Shown piece by piece: positions 17,225 through 25,003 of a stretch of 64,000 nt of DNA. The number at the start of each line of letters is the position of its first letter. Position 1 is the stretch's first letter. This stretch comes from Natronosporangium sp035305625. Its GTDB lineage: Bacteria; Actinomycetota; Actinomycetes; Mycobacteriales; Micromonosporaceae. The DNA lies in NCBI GenBank assembly GCA_963809545.1, contig CAWEKD010000011.1:62001-126000 (forward strand), read 5' to 3'. Both the position numbers and the translations under genes were made by a program. The notes under the pieces are model-generated. The model was not told the origin of the DNA. It was given only the letters and a program-made list of their open reading frames with translations, and searched no databases.

Positions 17225-18601
17225 ATGAGCGAACCGGGCACGCAGGACCTGGAGCGACTGATCCGGACCAGGGACTGGGAGCGGCTGCGGAGCGAGCTGG
17301 CGCGGCTGCGCCCGTTCGATCTCGCCGCGGAACTGACCCGGCTCCCCACCACCGAGCAGGCGATCGCGTTCCGGCTCCTCCCCAAAGACCTGGCCCTGAG
17401 CACGTTCGAAGCGCTCGACCCGCCGGTGCAGGGGGCGCTGCTGTCGGGGCTGCGGGAAGACTCGGTGCGGGAACTGTTCGCCAACCTCACCCCCGACGAC
17501 CGGGTGGAGCTGCTCGACGAACTCCCGGCCAAGGTGGTGCACCGGCTGCTGGCCCAGCTCAGCCCACACGAACGATTAATGACCACCGGGCTGTTGGGCT
17601 ACCCCCCGGAGGCGGTGGGGCGGGTGATGAGCCCGGAGTACGTCACCTTGAAGGCCACCATGACCGCCGCGGAGGCGCTGGAGCGGGTCCGCCAACGGGG
17701 AGCGGAGGCGGAGACCGTCTACACCCTCCCGGTGGTCGCCGAGGACCGCCGCCTGATCGGGATCACCAGCCTGCGCCGGCTGGTCCTGGCCGACCCCGAG
17801 GTCTCGGTCGCGACGCTGATGAGCGACCCGATCGCGGCCCCGGCGCTGTCGGACCAGGAGAGCGCCGCCCGGCTGCTGCAAGCCGCGGGCCTGCTGGCAC
17901 TGCCGATCGTGGACGCGGAGGACCGGCTCCTGGGCGTCTTCACGGTCGACGACGCGATGGCCGTCCTGGAAGGGGCGGACACCGAGGACGCCGCCCGGAT
18001 CGGTGGAAGCGAACCGCTGCGCCGGCCGTACCTGGTAGCCAGCGTCACCCAGATCGCCCGCAGCCGGGCGGTGTGGCTGCTGGTGCTGGCCGCCACCGGG
18101 GCGCTGACCGTGCTGGTGCTGGACGCGTTCGAGCGGGAACTGGCCACGGTGGTGGCGCTGACGCTGTTCGTACCGCTGCTGATCGGCACCGGCGGCAACG
18201 CGGGGGCGCAGGCGGCCAGTACGGTGATCCGGGCGATCGCGGTAGGAGAGGTGCAATTCCGCGACCTCCTCCGGGTGGTGGCCCGGGAGGGCCAGGTGGG
18301 GCTGCTGCTCGGGGCGATGCTGTCGGCGGTGGCGTTCCCGGTGACCACGACGTTTCTGACGTTACGCGGCGACCCCTTGGACGACGCGGCGCGGATCGCT
18401 CTCGTCCTGTCGTTGAGCCTGCTGGGCATCTGTACCCTCGCCGCCACCAGCGGGGCGGTGATGCCGGTGCTGGCCGCCCGGGTCGGCATCGATCCCGCGG
18501 TGGTCAGCTCACCGCTCATCACCACCGTGGTGGACGCCGGTGGGCTGGTCATCTACCTTCTGATCGCCAAGATGATCCTTGCGGACATGATCGGTGGGTG
18601 A
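17225..18601 (+). CDS. mgtE: Magnesium transporter MgtE / CBS-domain transporter
   Basis: A 458-aa protein with the full MgtE plan. The N-terminal superhelical domain (DLAAELTRLPTTEQAIAFRLL, LTPDDRVELLDELP) comes first, then two CBS domains (VMSPEYVTLKATMTAAEALE and LMSDPIAAPALSDQESAARLL) that sense intracellular Mg2+. A five-helix pore follows, with the family signature FVPLLIGTGGNAGAQAAS. It imports Mg2+ (and possibly Co2+) and is gated by Mg2+ binding. The ATG at 17225 is three codons inside the longest frame and gives MSEPGTQDLE; the Shine-Dalgarno is weak. dtd follows after three bases. Confidence 0.92.
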   Translation: MSEPGTQDLERLIRTRDWERLRSELARLRPFDLAAELTRLPTTEQAIAFRLLPKDLALSTFEALDPPVQGALLSGLREDSVRELFANLTPDDRVELLDELPAKVVHRLLAQLSPHERLMTTGLLGYPPEAVGRVMSPEYVTLKATMTAAEALERVRQRGAEAETVYTLPVVAEDRRLIGITSLRRLVLADPEVSVATLMSDPIAAPALSDQESAARLLQAAGLLALPIVDAEDRLLGVFTVDDAMAVLEGADTEDAARIGGSEPLRRPYLVASVTQIARSRAVWLLVLAATGALTVLVLDAFERELATVVALTLFVPLLIGTGGNAGAQAASTVIRAIAVGEVQFRDLLRVVAREGQVGLLLGAMLSAVAFPVTTTFLTLRGDPLDDAARIALVLSLSLLGICTLAATSGAVMPVLAARVGIDPAVVSSPLITTVVDAGGLVIYLLIAKMILADMIGG

Positions 18602-18604
18602 GGG

Positions 18605-19027
18605 ATGCGGGCAGTAGTGCAGACCGTGAGCCGGGCCAGTGTGACCGTGGACGGGGAGGTGACCGGGGAGATCACCGACGGGCTCCTGGTCCTGCTCGGA
18701 GTGACTCACACCGATGACGCCGCCACCGCCGACGCCATGGCCCGGAAGGTGTACGAGCTACGCATCCTGGACGGCGAGCGGTCGGCTTCCGAGGTGGGGG
18801 CGCCGGTACTGGTGGTCAGTCAGTTCACGCTGTACGGCGACACCCGGAAGGGCCGGCGCCCGAGTTGGACCCAGGCCGCGCCCGGACCGGTGGCCAAACC
18901 GCTGGTGGACGAATTTGTGGCCGCCCTCCGGCGACGGGGAGCGACCGTGGCCACCGGTGTCTTCGGCGCGCACATGCTGGTGGAGAGCGTCAACGTCGGT
19001 CCCCGGACGGTGCTGCTGGAGCTGTAG
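18605..19027 (+). CDS. dtd: D-aminoacyl-tRNA deacylase
   Basis: DTD removes D-amino acids (and glycine from tRNA-Ala) mischarged on tRNA. At 140 aa it has the usual length. It starts with the canonical MRAVVQTVSRASV and carries the SQFTLYGDTRKGRRPSW active-site segment. The second motif, usually N-x-G-P-V-T, reads NVGPRT, keeping the Gly-Pro pair but with Arg for the usual Val. The gene begins 3 bases after mgtE, so the two form an operon. Confidence 0.93.
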   Translation: MRAVVQTVSRASVTVDGEVTGEITDGLLVLLGVTHTDDAATADAMARKVYELRILDGERSASEVGAPVLVVSQFTLYGDTRKGRRPSWTQAAPGPVAKPLVDEFVAALRRRGATVATGVFGAHMLVESVNVGPRTVLLEL

Positions 19028-19191
19028 CCGGGGGCGGCCCGGCCTGGATTGTGAGCGCTCCCACGCGGGATCGGCCGCAAAATTTCACACCGATCACACA
19101 TTGAGCTCACCAGCGTTTCACGTCCCATGCGCCACTCTGGCATACGCCGGCAACAACAGCCGGCGCCAGCGTGACGACAAAGGGGGAAAAC

Positions 19192-20124
19192 GTGGCGGCG
19201 ACAGCCGAGCTGGACGCGATCGAGGAGCGCTCTGCCGACGCGGTGCGTTCCTACCTCCACCTGATCGGGCGGCGGCAGCTGCTCACCGCCGAGCAAGAGG
19301 TGGAGCTCGCCAAGCGGATCGAGGCCGGCCTGTACGCGGAGCATCTACTCGCCACGCAGCCAGTCGAGGACGATTTGCGGCGGGAGCTGACAGTGATCGC
19401 GTCGGAGGGGCGGGCGGCTCGCGATCACCTGCTGGAGGCCAACCTACGCCTCGTGGTCAGCATCGCCAAGCGGTACACCGGTCGAGGCATGGCGCTACTG
19501 GATCTGATCCAGGAAGGCAACCTGGGGTTGATCCGGGCGGTGGAGAAGTTCGACTACACCAAGGGCTACAAGTTCTCCACCTACGCCACCTGGTGGATCC
19601 GGCAGGCGATCACCCGCGCCATGGCCGACCAGGCCCGCACCATCCGGATCCCGGTGCACATGGTCGAGCGGGTCAACCGGATGCTGCGCGTTCGCCGAGA
19701 CCTGCTGGCCGCGCTGGGGCGGGAACCCACCGTGGCGGAGATCGCCCGGGAACTGGGCACCACTGAGCTCGAGGTGATCGAGCTGATCTCCTACGACCGG
19801 GAACCGGTCAGCCTGGAACAGACCATCGGAGAGGACAGCGAGCTCGGCGACTTCATCGCCGATCAGCAGCCCCTCTCCGCCGACCCGGCCCTCACCCAGC
19901 CCCTGCGGGAAGAGGTAGAGGTGGTGCTGTCCACCCTCTCCGAGCGGGAGCAGGAAGTGATCCGGCTGCGGTTCGGGCTGGACGACGGGCGCATGCGCAC
20001 CTTGGACGAGGTCGGCCGCGAGTGTGGACTGTCCCGGGAACGGATTCGGCAAATCGAGAAGGGTGGCCTGCTGAAGCTGCGTCACCCCTCCCGGGCGCAG
20101 CAGCTGATGGCGTTCGCAAGCTGA
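19192..20124 (+). CDS. sigB: RNA polymerase sigma factor SigB-like (group 2)
   Basis: A 310-aa sigma-70 factor lacking the long N-terminal region of RpoD. Region 1.2 starts near residue 17 (DAVRSYLHLIGRRQL), region 2 includes RLVVSIAKRYTGRG and YATWWIRQAI, and region 4 ends CGLSRERIRQIEKGG. The GTG at 19192 is preferred over 19171 because AGGGGG lies about 5 nt upstream of it. The proximity to rpoD and to ideR, two genes further on, matches mycobacterial sigB-ideR, where SigB is a stress/stationary-phase sigma factor; that role is inferred by synteny. A 171-bp segment (19498-19668) is identical to rpoD. Confidence 0.93.
   Translation: MAATAELDAIEERSADAVRSYLHLIGRRQLLTAEQEVELAKRIEAGLYAEHLLATQPVEDDLRRELTVIASEGRAARDHLLEANLRLVVSIAKRYTGRGMALLDLIQEGNLGLIRAVEKFDYTKGYKFSTYATWWIRQAITRAMADQARTIRIPVHMVERVNRMLRVRRDLLAALGREPTVAEIARELGTTELEVIELISYDREPVSLEQTIGEDSELGDFIADQQPLSADPALTQPLREEVEVVLSTLSEREQEVIRLRFGLDDGRMRTLDEVGRECGLSRERIRQIEKGGLLKLRHPSRAQQLMAFAS
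19498..19668 (+). repeat. 171-bp tract identical to a tract in rpoD
   Basis: This is the partner of 10065-10235, in the same orientation with no mismatch, and codes for regions 2.2-2.4. A second short nearly exact patch lies upstream, where both genes read GAGGTGGAGCTCGCCAAGCG in region 1.2. Confidence 0.9.
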
Positions 20125-20155
20125 CCAGGCACGCTACTTCGTGGTTACCACCGTG

Positions 20156-20185
20156 GTCCGGCCGGGTCGACCGACCCGGCCGGAC
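20156..20185. terminator. Hairpin between sigB and acuC
   Basis: A perfect 14-bp inverted repeat (GTCCGGCCGGGTCG and complement) with a 2-nt centre lies between the convergent genes. Its end touches the acuC stop codon. Confidence 0.75.
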
Positions 20186-21420
20186 TACTCGTCTGGATCC
20201 AGTCCGTGGAGAGGAAACACCTGCTCGCGGGTCTCGGCGATCGCCTGATCCACCGGTCTGCTCCCCGCCCCCTCCGGCCACGGCCGGTAGGAGCCGCCAC
20301 CGTCGTCAGTGAGCCGCACCGGCACGTCCGCTCCGGGGCGGCGGGCCGCGGCCAGCGCACGCCAGTCCGCGGGGGTGGGGAGGGCCGGGTCGAGCGGATC
20401 ACCGGTGAGCACCGCCAGCAGATGGGTCCAGGACCGAGGCACCACCGCTACCAGCGCGTACCCACCGCCACCGGTAGCCACCCACCGACCTTGGCAGACC
20501 TGCTCCGCGAGCTCCCACAACGCCAGATAGGTGGCGCGGTGGGCGTCCACGGTCAACCGTAGATTGGCCAGCGGGTCCAGCCGGTGGCTGTCCACCCCGC
20601 ACTGCGTGACCAGCACCTGCGGCCGGAACGCCCGCACCAGCGGCGGCACCACCGCGTGGAACGCCCGCAGCCAGTCGGCGTCGGCGGTCCCGGGCGGCAG
20701 CGCCACATTGACCGCGGTACCGGCCGCGTGCGGGCCACCGGTCTCGGTGGGCCAACCAGTGCCGGGGAACAGCGTGAGCGGGGACTCGTGCACGCTGATC
20801 GTGAGCACCCGCGGGTCGTCCCAGAACACCGTCTGCACCCCGTCGCCATGGTGGACATCCACATCCACATAGGCGATCCGCTCCGCGCCCAGCTCCAGCA
20901 GCCGGGCGATCGCCACCGCCGGATCGTTGTAGACGCAGAACCCGGCGGCCCGGTCCGGCATCGCGTGATGCAGCCCCCCGGCGATGTTCACCGCCCGCCG
21001 CGCCTCGCCCCGCCAGACCGCCTCCGCAGCGGCCACCGTCGCCCCCGCCACCAGCGCACTGGCCTCGTGCATCCGCGCGAACACCGGGTTGTCGGAGGTG
21101 CCCAGCCCCCAGCCACCCGCCCCACCGACCGGGAACATGCCCGCCCCGGCCAGCGGGTCCGCCGAGGCCGCCTTCACCGCCGCCACGTACTCCGGCTGAT
21201 GCACCAGCTCCAGCAACCGGTCATCCGCCGGCTCCGGCGCCACCACCCGCACTCCGGGCCGATCCAGCACCCCGAGCTGCTGGGCCAGCGCCATGGTCAA
21301 CTCCACTCGCACCGGATCCAGCGGATGATCCCCGAAGTCGTAGCCCAGCAGGGAGTCGTCCCACAGCACCACGGTCTCCACCGGCGGCTCCGCCGGTGGC
21401 TGGGTCGGCAGTTCCGTCAC
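20185..21420 (-). CDS. acuC: Acetoin utilization protein AcuC (class I histone-deacetylase-like)
   Basis: A 411-aa zinc-dependent deacetylase of the arginase/HDAC fold. The His pair NIAGGLHHAMPDRAAGFCVYND, the zinc ligands YVDVDVHHGDGVQ (Asp, His) and TQCGVDSHRLDPLANL (Asp), and GGGGYALVAVVPRSW are all present, so the active site looks complete. In Bacillus AcuC deacetylates acetyl-CoA synthetase; an acetyl-lysine substrate here is inferred. The GTG at 21420 has AGGAGGGGG upstream and overlaps the stop of the upstream sulfurtransferase (GTGA). The C-terminal extension of about 60 residues is Pro/Ala-rich. Confidence 0.9.
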   Translation of the reverse strand: MTELPTQPPAEPPVETVVLWDDSLLGYDFGDHPLDPVRVELTMALAQQLGVLDRPGVRVVAPEPADDRLLELVHQPEYVAAVKAASADPLAGAGMFPVGGAGGWGLGTSDNPVFARMHEASALVAGATVAAAEAVWRGEARRAVNIAGGLHHAMPDRAAGFCVYNDPAVAIARLLELGAERIAYVDVDVHHGDGVQTVFWDDPRVLTISVHESPLTLFPGTGWPTETGGPHAAGTAVNVALPPGTADADWLRAFHAVVPPLVRAFRPQVLVTQCGVDSHRLDPLANLRLTVDAHRATYLALWELAEQVCQGRWVATGGGGYALVAVVPRSWTHLLAVLTGDPLDPALPTPADWRALAAARRPGADVPVRLTDDGGGSYRPWPEGAGSRPVDQAIAETREQVFPLHGLDPDE

Positions 21421-22343
21421 GCCCCCTCCTCCGCAGCGGCCGGGCCGGTAGCCACTGGCCGCTGCGGGTCAGTGACCCAGTGACTCCAGGAACCCACGTA
21501 CAGCTGAGCGTCGGTGCGCCCCACCCGGTGCAGCGCCAGCACGATCCCGGCGGCGGTCACCCCCGAGCCACAGTACGCCCCCACCGGCCGAGCCGGATCA
21601 ATTCCCGCCTGGCCGAACCGGGCCCGTAACCCGTCCGGGTCCCGCCACCGCCCATCGGCGTGCCACAGCTCGGTGAGCGGCAGGTTCACCGCTCCCGGGA
21701 TGTGCCCGGCGACCGGGTCGATCGGCTCCGTCTCCCCTCGATACCGGGCGGGGGCCCGCGCATCCAGCAGCACCCCTTCCGCGGCCACCGCCGCCGCGTC
21801 CGCTGCCGCCAACACCGGCAGGCCGGCGGGGGTGACCGTCACATCCCCCGGCTCCGGCGCGACCGGCCCCGACTCCACCGGCTGGCCGGCCGCCACCCAG
21901 GCCGCGAACCCTCCGTCGAGTACCCGGACCTGCGACAGCCCCGCCCACCGCAAGGTCCACCACGCCCGCGGTGCGGAGCGGGTGGCGGGGTCGGCCGTCC
22001 CACCGTCGTACACCACCACCGGTCGGTCCTGGCGCACCCCGGCCGCCCGTAGCGCCTGCGTCAATTCCGTCGGGTCAGGCAGCGGATGGCGCCCCCCGAC
22101 CCCGGGCGGGCCACATAGATCAGCGTCGAGGTCGAGGAAGACCGCCCCCGGTAGGTGGCCGGCGAGGTAGTCGGCCTGTCCGGGCGGCCCACCCAGTCGC
22201 CACCGCACGTCCAGCACCGTCGGCGGGGTGTCCCCGGCGAGCTGGGCCGCCAGGGTGGCCACGTCAATCAGCGGGTCAGTCGGGGAAGCCGCAGCGGCCG
22301 GCGGGAACGCGCGCTGGCCAGCGGGCACAGGCTCGATCGTCAC
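21417..22343 (-). CDS. Sulfurtransferase (two-domain rhodanese, SseA-type)
   Basis: A 308-aa protein of two rhodanese domains. The N-terminal, inactive-type domain includes VLDVRWRLGGPPGQADYLAGHLPGA-like sequence, and the C-terminal domain carries the active-site loop YCGSGVTAAG with the persulfide-forming Cys. This is the thiosulfate or 3-mercaptopyruvate sulfurtransferase class, and the CGSGVTA loop favours the mercaptopyruvate type. The start is uncertain: the GTG at 22343 (VTIEPVPAG) is chosen, though an ATG at 22376 is in frame, and neither has a good ribosome-binding site. It is translationally coupled to acuC and divergent from ideR. Confidence 0.85.
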   Translation of the reverse strand: MTIEPVPAGQRAFPPAAAASPTDPLIDVATLAAQLAGDTPPTVLDVRWRLGGPPGQADYLAGHLPGAVFLDLDADLCGPPGVGGRHPLPDPTELTQALRAAGVRQDRPVVVYDGGTADPATRSAPRAWWTLRWAGLSQVRVLDGGFAAWVAAGQPVESGPVAPEPGDVTVTPAGLPVLAAADAAAVAAEGVLLDARAPARYRGETEPIDPVAGHIPGAVNLPLTELWHADGRWRDPDGLRARFGQAGIDPARPVGAYCGSGVTAAGIVLALHRVGRTDAQLYVGSWSHWVTDPQRPVATGPAAAEEGA

Positions 22344-22396
22344 GATAACCAGTATTCCGGCAGGTGAGGGTAGCATCAGCGGTGGGAGGGCAGGAG

Positions 22397-23077
22397 TTGA
22401 ACGACCTGGTCGACACCACTGAGATGTACCTCAAGACCATCCTCGAGCTGGAGGAGGAGGGCATCCCGCCGCTCCGCGCCCGCATCGCCGAGCGGCTGCG
22501 GCAAAGTGGCCCCACCGTCAGCCAGACCGTGGCGAGGATGGAACGGGACGGGCTGCTGCGACTCGAGGACGACCGCCAACTGCAGTTGACCGAGACTGGG
22601 CGGGCGCGCGCGATCGCGGTCATGCGTAAACACCGGCTAGCGGAGCTGCTGCTGGTCAACGTGATCGGAGTGCCATACGAGGAGGCGCACGAGGAAGCGT
22701 GCCGGTGGGAGCACGTGATGAGCGACTCGGTGGAGCGGCGGGTGTACCAGCTGCTCGGCCGCCCCACGCGGTCGCCGTACGGTAACCCGATCCCCGGTCT
22801 GGAAGAGCTGGACCAGGCCGCCCCGCCGGTGGAGGGGGACGAGGCCGAGCGCAACCTGGTCTTCCCAGGCCTGAGCGGTGCCGTGGTGGTGCGCCGGATC
22901 TGCGAAAGCGTGCACTCCGACCCAAAGGTGATCCGGCGGCTGCACGCCGCCGGGGTGGACCCGGGCGCGAAGGTGACCGTGCAGCAGCAGCAGGACGGCG
23001 TCACCGTGGATCGGGCAGGCGAACAGGTACACCTGCCGCGGGAGATCGCTTCCCGGGTGTTCGTGACCGCCGCCTGA
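22397..23077 (+). CDS. ideR: Iron-dependent repressor of the DtxR/IdeR family
   Basis: A 226-aa Fe2+-activated repressor. The N-terminal winged helix includes LRARIAERLRQSGPTVSQTV. The primary metal site ligands are Met10 (DTTEMYL) and the EACRWEHVM group (Cys, Glu, His), and the ancillary-site His is in MRKHRLAELL. A C-terminal SH3-like domain ends VHLPREIASRVFV. The TTG at 22397 is chosen: GGGAGGG precedes it by 6 nt and the protein then begins NDLVDTTEMYL, matching mycobacterial MNELVDTTEMYL. The 11 extra codons to 22364 would break this. Synteny with sigB supports an IdeR rather than MntR role. Confidence 0.93.
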   Translation: MNDLVDTTEMYLKTILELEEEGIPPLRARIAERLRQSGPTVSQTVARMERDGLLRLEDDRQLQLTETGRARAIAVMRKHRLAELLLVNVIGVPYEEAHEEACRWEHVMSDSVERRVYQLLGRPTRSPYGNPIPGLEELDQAAPPVEGDEAERNLVFPGLSGAVVVRRICESVHSDPKVIRRLHAAGVDPGAKVTVQQQQDGVTVDRAGEQVHLPREIASRVFVTAA

Positions 23078-23152
23078 CCGTCCGCTACCTCCCGACCCGA
23101 CCGGAGCGCGGCCAAGGGGCGCTGGCCGGCGCTCGACCCACCGGTGCTCCGG

Positions 23153-24343
23153 TCACGGTCGGGGCAGCTGCCGCACCAGGTACTCCGCGATCGCCAACGC
23201 GCTGGTCGCGGCGGGGGACGGCGCATTGAGTACATGCACCTGCCCCGGCCGGGTCACGATCAGGAAGTCGTCCACCAGCCCGCCGTCCGGGCGTACCGCC
23301 TGCGCGCGGACCCCGGCCTCGGCCGGCACCAGGTCGGCGACGGTGATCTCCGGCACCAACCGGGCCAGGTCGGCGGCGAAGCGCCGAGGCGACAGCGACC
23401 GGCGCACCTCGGTCAGGCCGGTGCGCCAGTACCGGCGGGCCAGCCGCCAGGTTCCCGGCCAGCTGACGATCTCGGCCACCTCCCGGGGGCGGAACCGGCG
23501 CCACCGATAGCCTTCCCGCGCGGTGGCCAACACCGCGTTCGGTCCGGCGTGGACGCTGTCGTCGATCATCCGGGTCAGGTGTACCCCGAGGAACGGCAGC
23601 CGCGGGTCCGGCACCGGGTAGATCAGCCCTTGGACCAGGGCGGCGCGATCCGGCCGCAGGACGTAGTACTCCCCCCGGAACGGGACGATCCGCACCGGGG
23701 GCTGGGCTCCGGCCAACCGGGCCACCCGGTCGGCGTACAGCCCCGCACAGTTGATCACCAGGTCGGCGGGCAGATCGCCGGCGGTGGTCAGCACCCGGTG
23801 GGTGCGGGCCCGGTCTGGGCGGATCCCGATCACCTCCGCCCCCAGCTGTACCGTTCCGCCCGCCTTGGTCACGAGATCAGCCAGGGTGCGACAGACCTGG
23901 CTGAAGTCGACGATCCCCGTGTCGGGTACGTGCAGGGCCGCGCGGGCGGACAGGTGCGGCTCATACTCGCGCGCCTGCTGCCCGTCGAGCCACCGCACCT
24001 TCAGTTGGTTGGCCTGCGCCCGCTCCTGGAGGGCGCGCAGCCGGGGAAGCTCCGCGTCGTCCGTGGCCACGATCAGCTTGCCGCAGGTGCGGGCCGGGAT
24101 GCCGTGGGTGGCACAGAACTCCACCATCGCCCGGTTACCGGCCCGGCACAACCGGGCCTTCAGGCTGCCGGGCGGGTAGTACACCCCGGCGTGGATCACC
24201 CCGGAGTTGTGGCCGGTCTGATGGGCGGCCACCCGCGGCTCCTTCTCCAGCACCGTCACCTGCGCGTCCGGGTGGTCGGTCAACAGCCGGTGGGCGGTGG
24301 CCAGGCCGAGGATGCCGGCGCCGACCACGACGTACCGGCTCAC
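23153..24343 (-). CDS. lhgO: L-2-hydroxyglutarate oxidase
   Basis: A 396-aa FAD-dependent oxidoreductase of the DAO family that oxidises L-2-hydroxyglutarate to 2-oxoglutarate. The N-terminal dinucleotide motif VVGAGILGLATAHRL binds FAD. TGHNSGVIHAGVYYPPGSLK is the LhgO signature, and PFRGEYYVLRPDR and VPDPRLPFLGVHLTR lie in the substrate domain. The GTG at 24343 follows GGGAGGG. It is convergent with ideR, and no operon partner is visible. Confidence 0.9.
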   Translation of the reverse strand: MSRYVVVGAGILGLATAHRLLTDHPDAQVTVLEKEPRVAAHQTGHNSGVIHAGVYYPPGSLKARLCRAGNRAMVEFCATHGIPARTCGKLIVATDDAELPRLRALQERAQANQLKVRWLDGQQAREYEPHLSARAALHVPDTGIVDFSQVCRTLADLVTKAGGTVQLGAEVIGIRPDRARTHRVLTTAGDLPADLVINCAGLYADRVARLAGAQPPVRIVPFRGEYYVLRPDRAALVQGLIYPVPDPRLPFLGVHLTRMIDDSVHAGPNAVLATAREGYRWRRFRPREVAEIVSWPGTWRLARRYWRTGLTEVRRSLSPRRFAADLARLVPEITVADLVPAEAGVRAQAVRPDGGLVDDFLIVTRPGQVHVLNAPSPAATSALAIAEYLVRQLPRP

Positions 24344-24546
24344 CCGACCCTCCCGGCGCACACCGACGGGTGCCCGCTTGGGTGGACAGCCCGGATGGGG
24401 TGATCACCAAGGGTGGCGCGGCGGCGGGCCGCGCAGGCGGCCGCGATGGTCGGCGCGATGGTCATGGTTGCGACCCTAGGCGCCGCCCCGATCCGCCGCA
24501 CCGGCGGGCCGGCCAGCGGCGACTGACCAGCCCGCCGATCGCGAGG

Positions 24547-24885
24547 TCAGTTGGCCGAGTCCGCCGAGTCCGGAGAATCCGCGGAGTCCGGGGAGTTCGG
24601 CGTGTTCGGAGTGTCGGGCGTGTTGGGTGAGTCTGGCGTGGTCGGAGACTGCGGCTCTGCGGGAGAGGCCGCGCTGTCCGCCGAGTCGAACGGCGATTCT
24701 GCCGGGCTGTCGGCCGACTCCGGCGAGTCGTCCACGTTCAGATCCACATTCTCCACCGGAGCCGGGTCGTCCCGGTCCAGCAGGTTGATCCCGTCGCTGG
24801 CCGCGACCGCGGTCCCCCCGAGTCCGAGCACCGCCGCCGCCGCGCCCGCACCGACCGCCACCCGCCATGGCTTACTGAGACGCAT
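24547..24885 (-). CDS. Small secreted or membrane-anchored acidic Asp/Ser/Pro triplet-repeat protein
   Basis: A 112-aa protein of unknown function. Residues 1-28 (basic start, then VAVGAGAAAAVLGLGGTAVA) form a signal peptide or single anchor. The rest is strongly acidic and low in complexity: SPESADSPAESPFDSADSAA, then a regular three-residue repeat of (Asp/Asn)-(Ser/Thr)-(Pro/Ala) running to the C-terminus. The start is backed by AAAGGAGCGG. The tail resembles the end of the protein at 28425-28727 (both contain DSADSPD), and both promoters share an operator-like sequence. The repeat could form an extended anionic arm binding cations or cationic peptides; this is speculation. The DNA is correspondingly repetitive in 9-bp units. 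Confidence 0.7.
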   Translation of the reverse strand: MRLSKPWRVAVGAGAAAAVLGLGGTAVAASDGINLLDRDDPAPVENVDLNVDDSPESADSPAESPFDSADSAASPAEPQSPTTPDSPNTPDTPNTPNSPDSADSPDSADSAN

Positions 24886-24965
24886 CCATCCGCTCCTTTC
24901 CTGCCGAGCCGACCACAGCCGGTGGCTCGTAATTCCGAGCTTCGCGCTGGCGGATGAAGCGGCGC

Positions 24966-24992
24966 TGAGGGGCGGATGAGAAGCTCCTCATC
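24966..24992 (-). promoter_or_regulatory. Putative response-regulator operator upstream of the first acidic gene
   Basis: On the minus strand this 27-base element begins GATGAG and continues TTCTCATCCGCCCCTCA. It holds TTCTCA and CCCTCA as an 11-bp-phased direct repeat, typical of OmpR-family sites. 22 of 27 bases match 28763-28789. It lies 81 bases before the acidic gene start. Confidence 0.55.
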
Positions 24993-25003
24993 TATCTGCG
25001 GCG

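Noticed and set aside
24560..24720. CRISPR-like or tandem DNA repeat
   Set aside because: The short near-repeats encode the (Asp/Asn)-(Ser/Thr)-(Pro/Ala) protein repeat in frame; there are no unique spacers or palindromic repeats.
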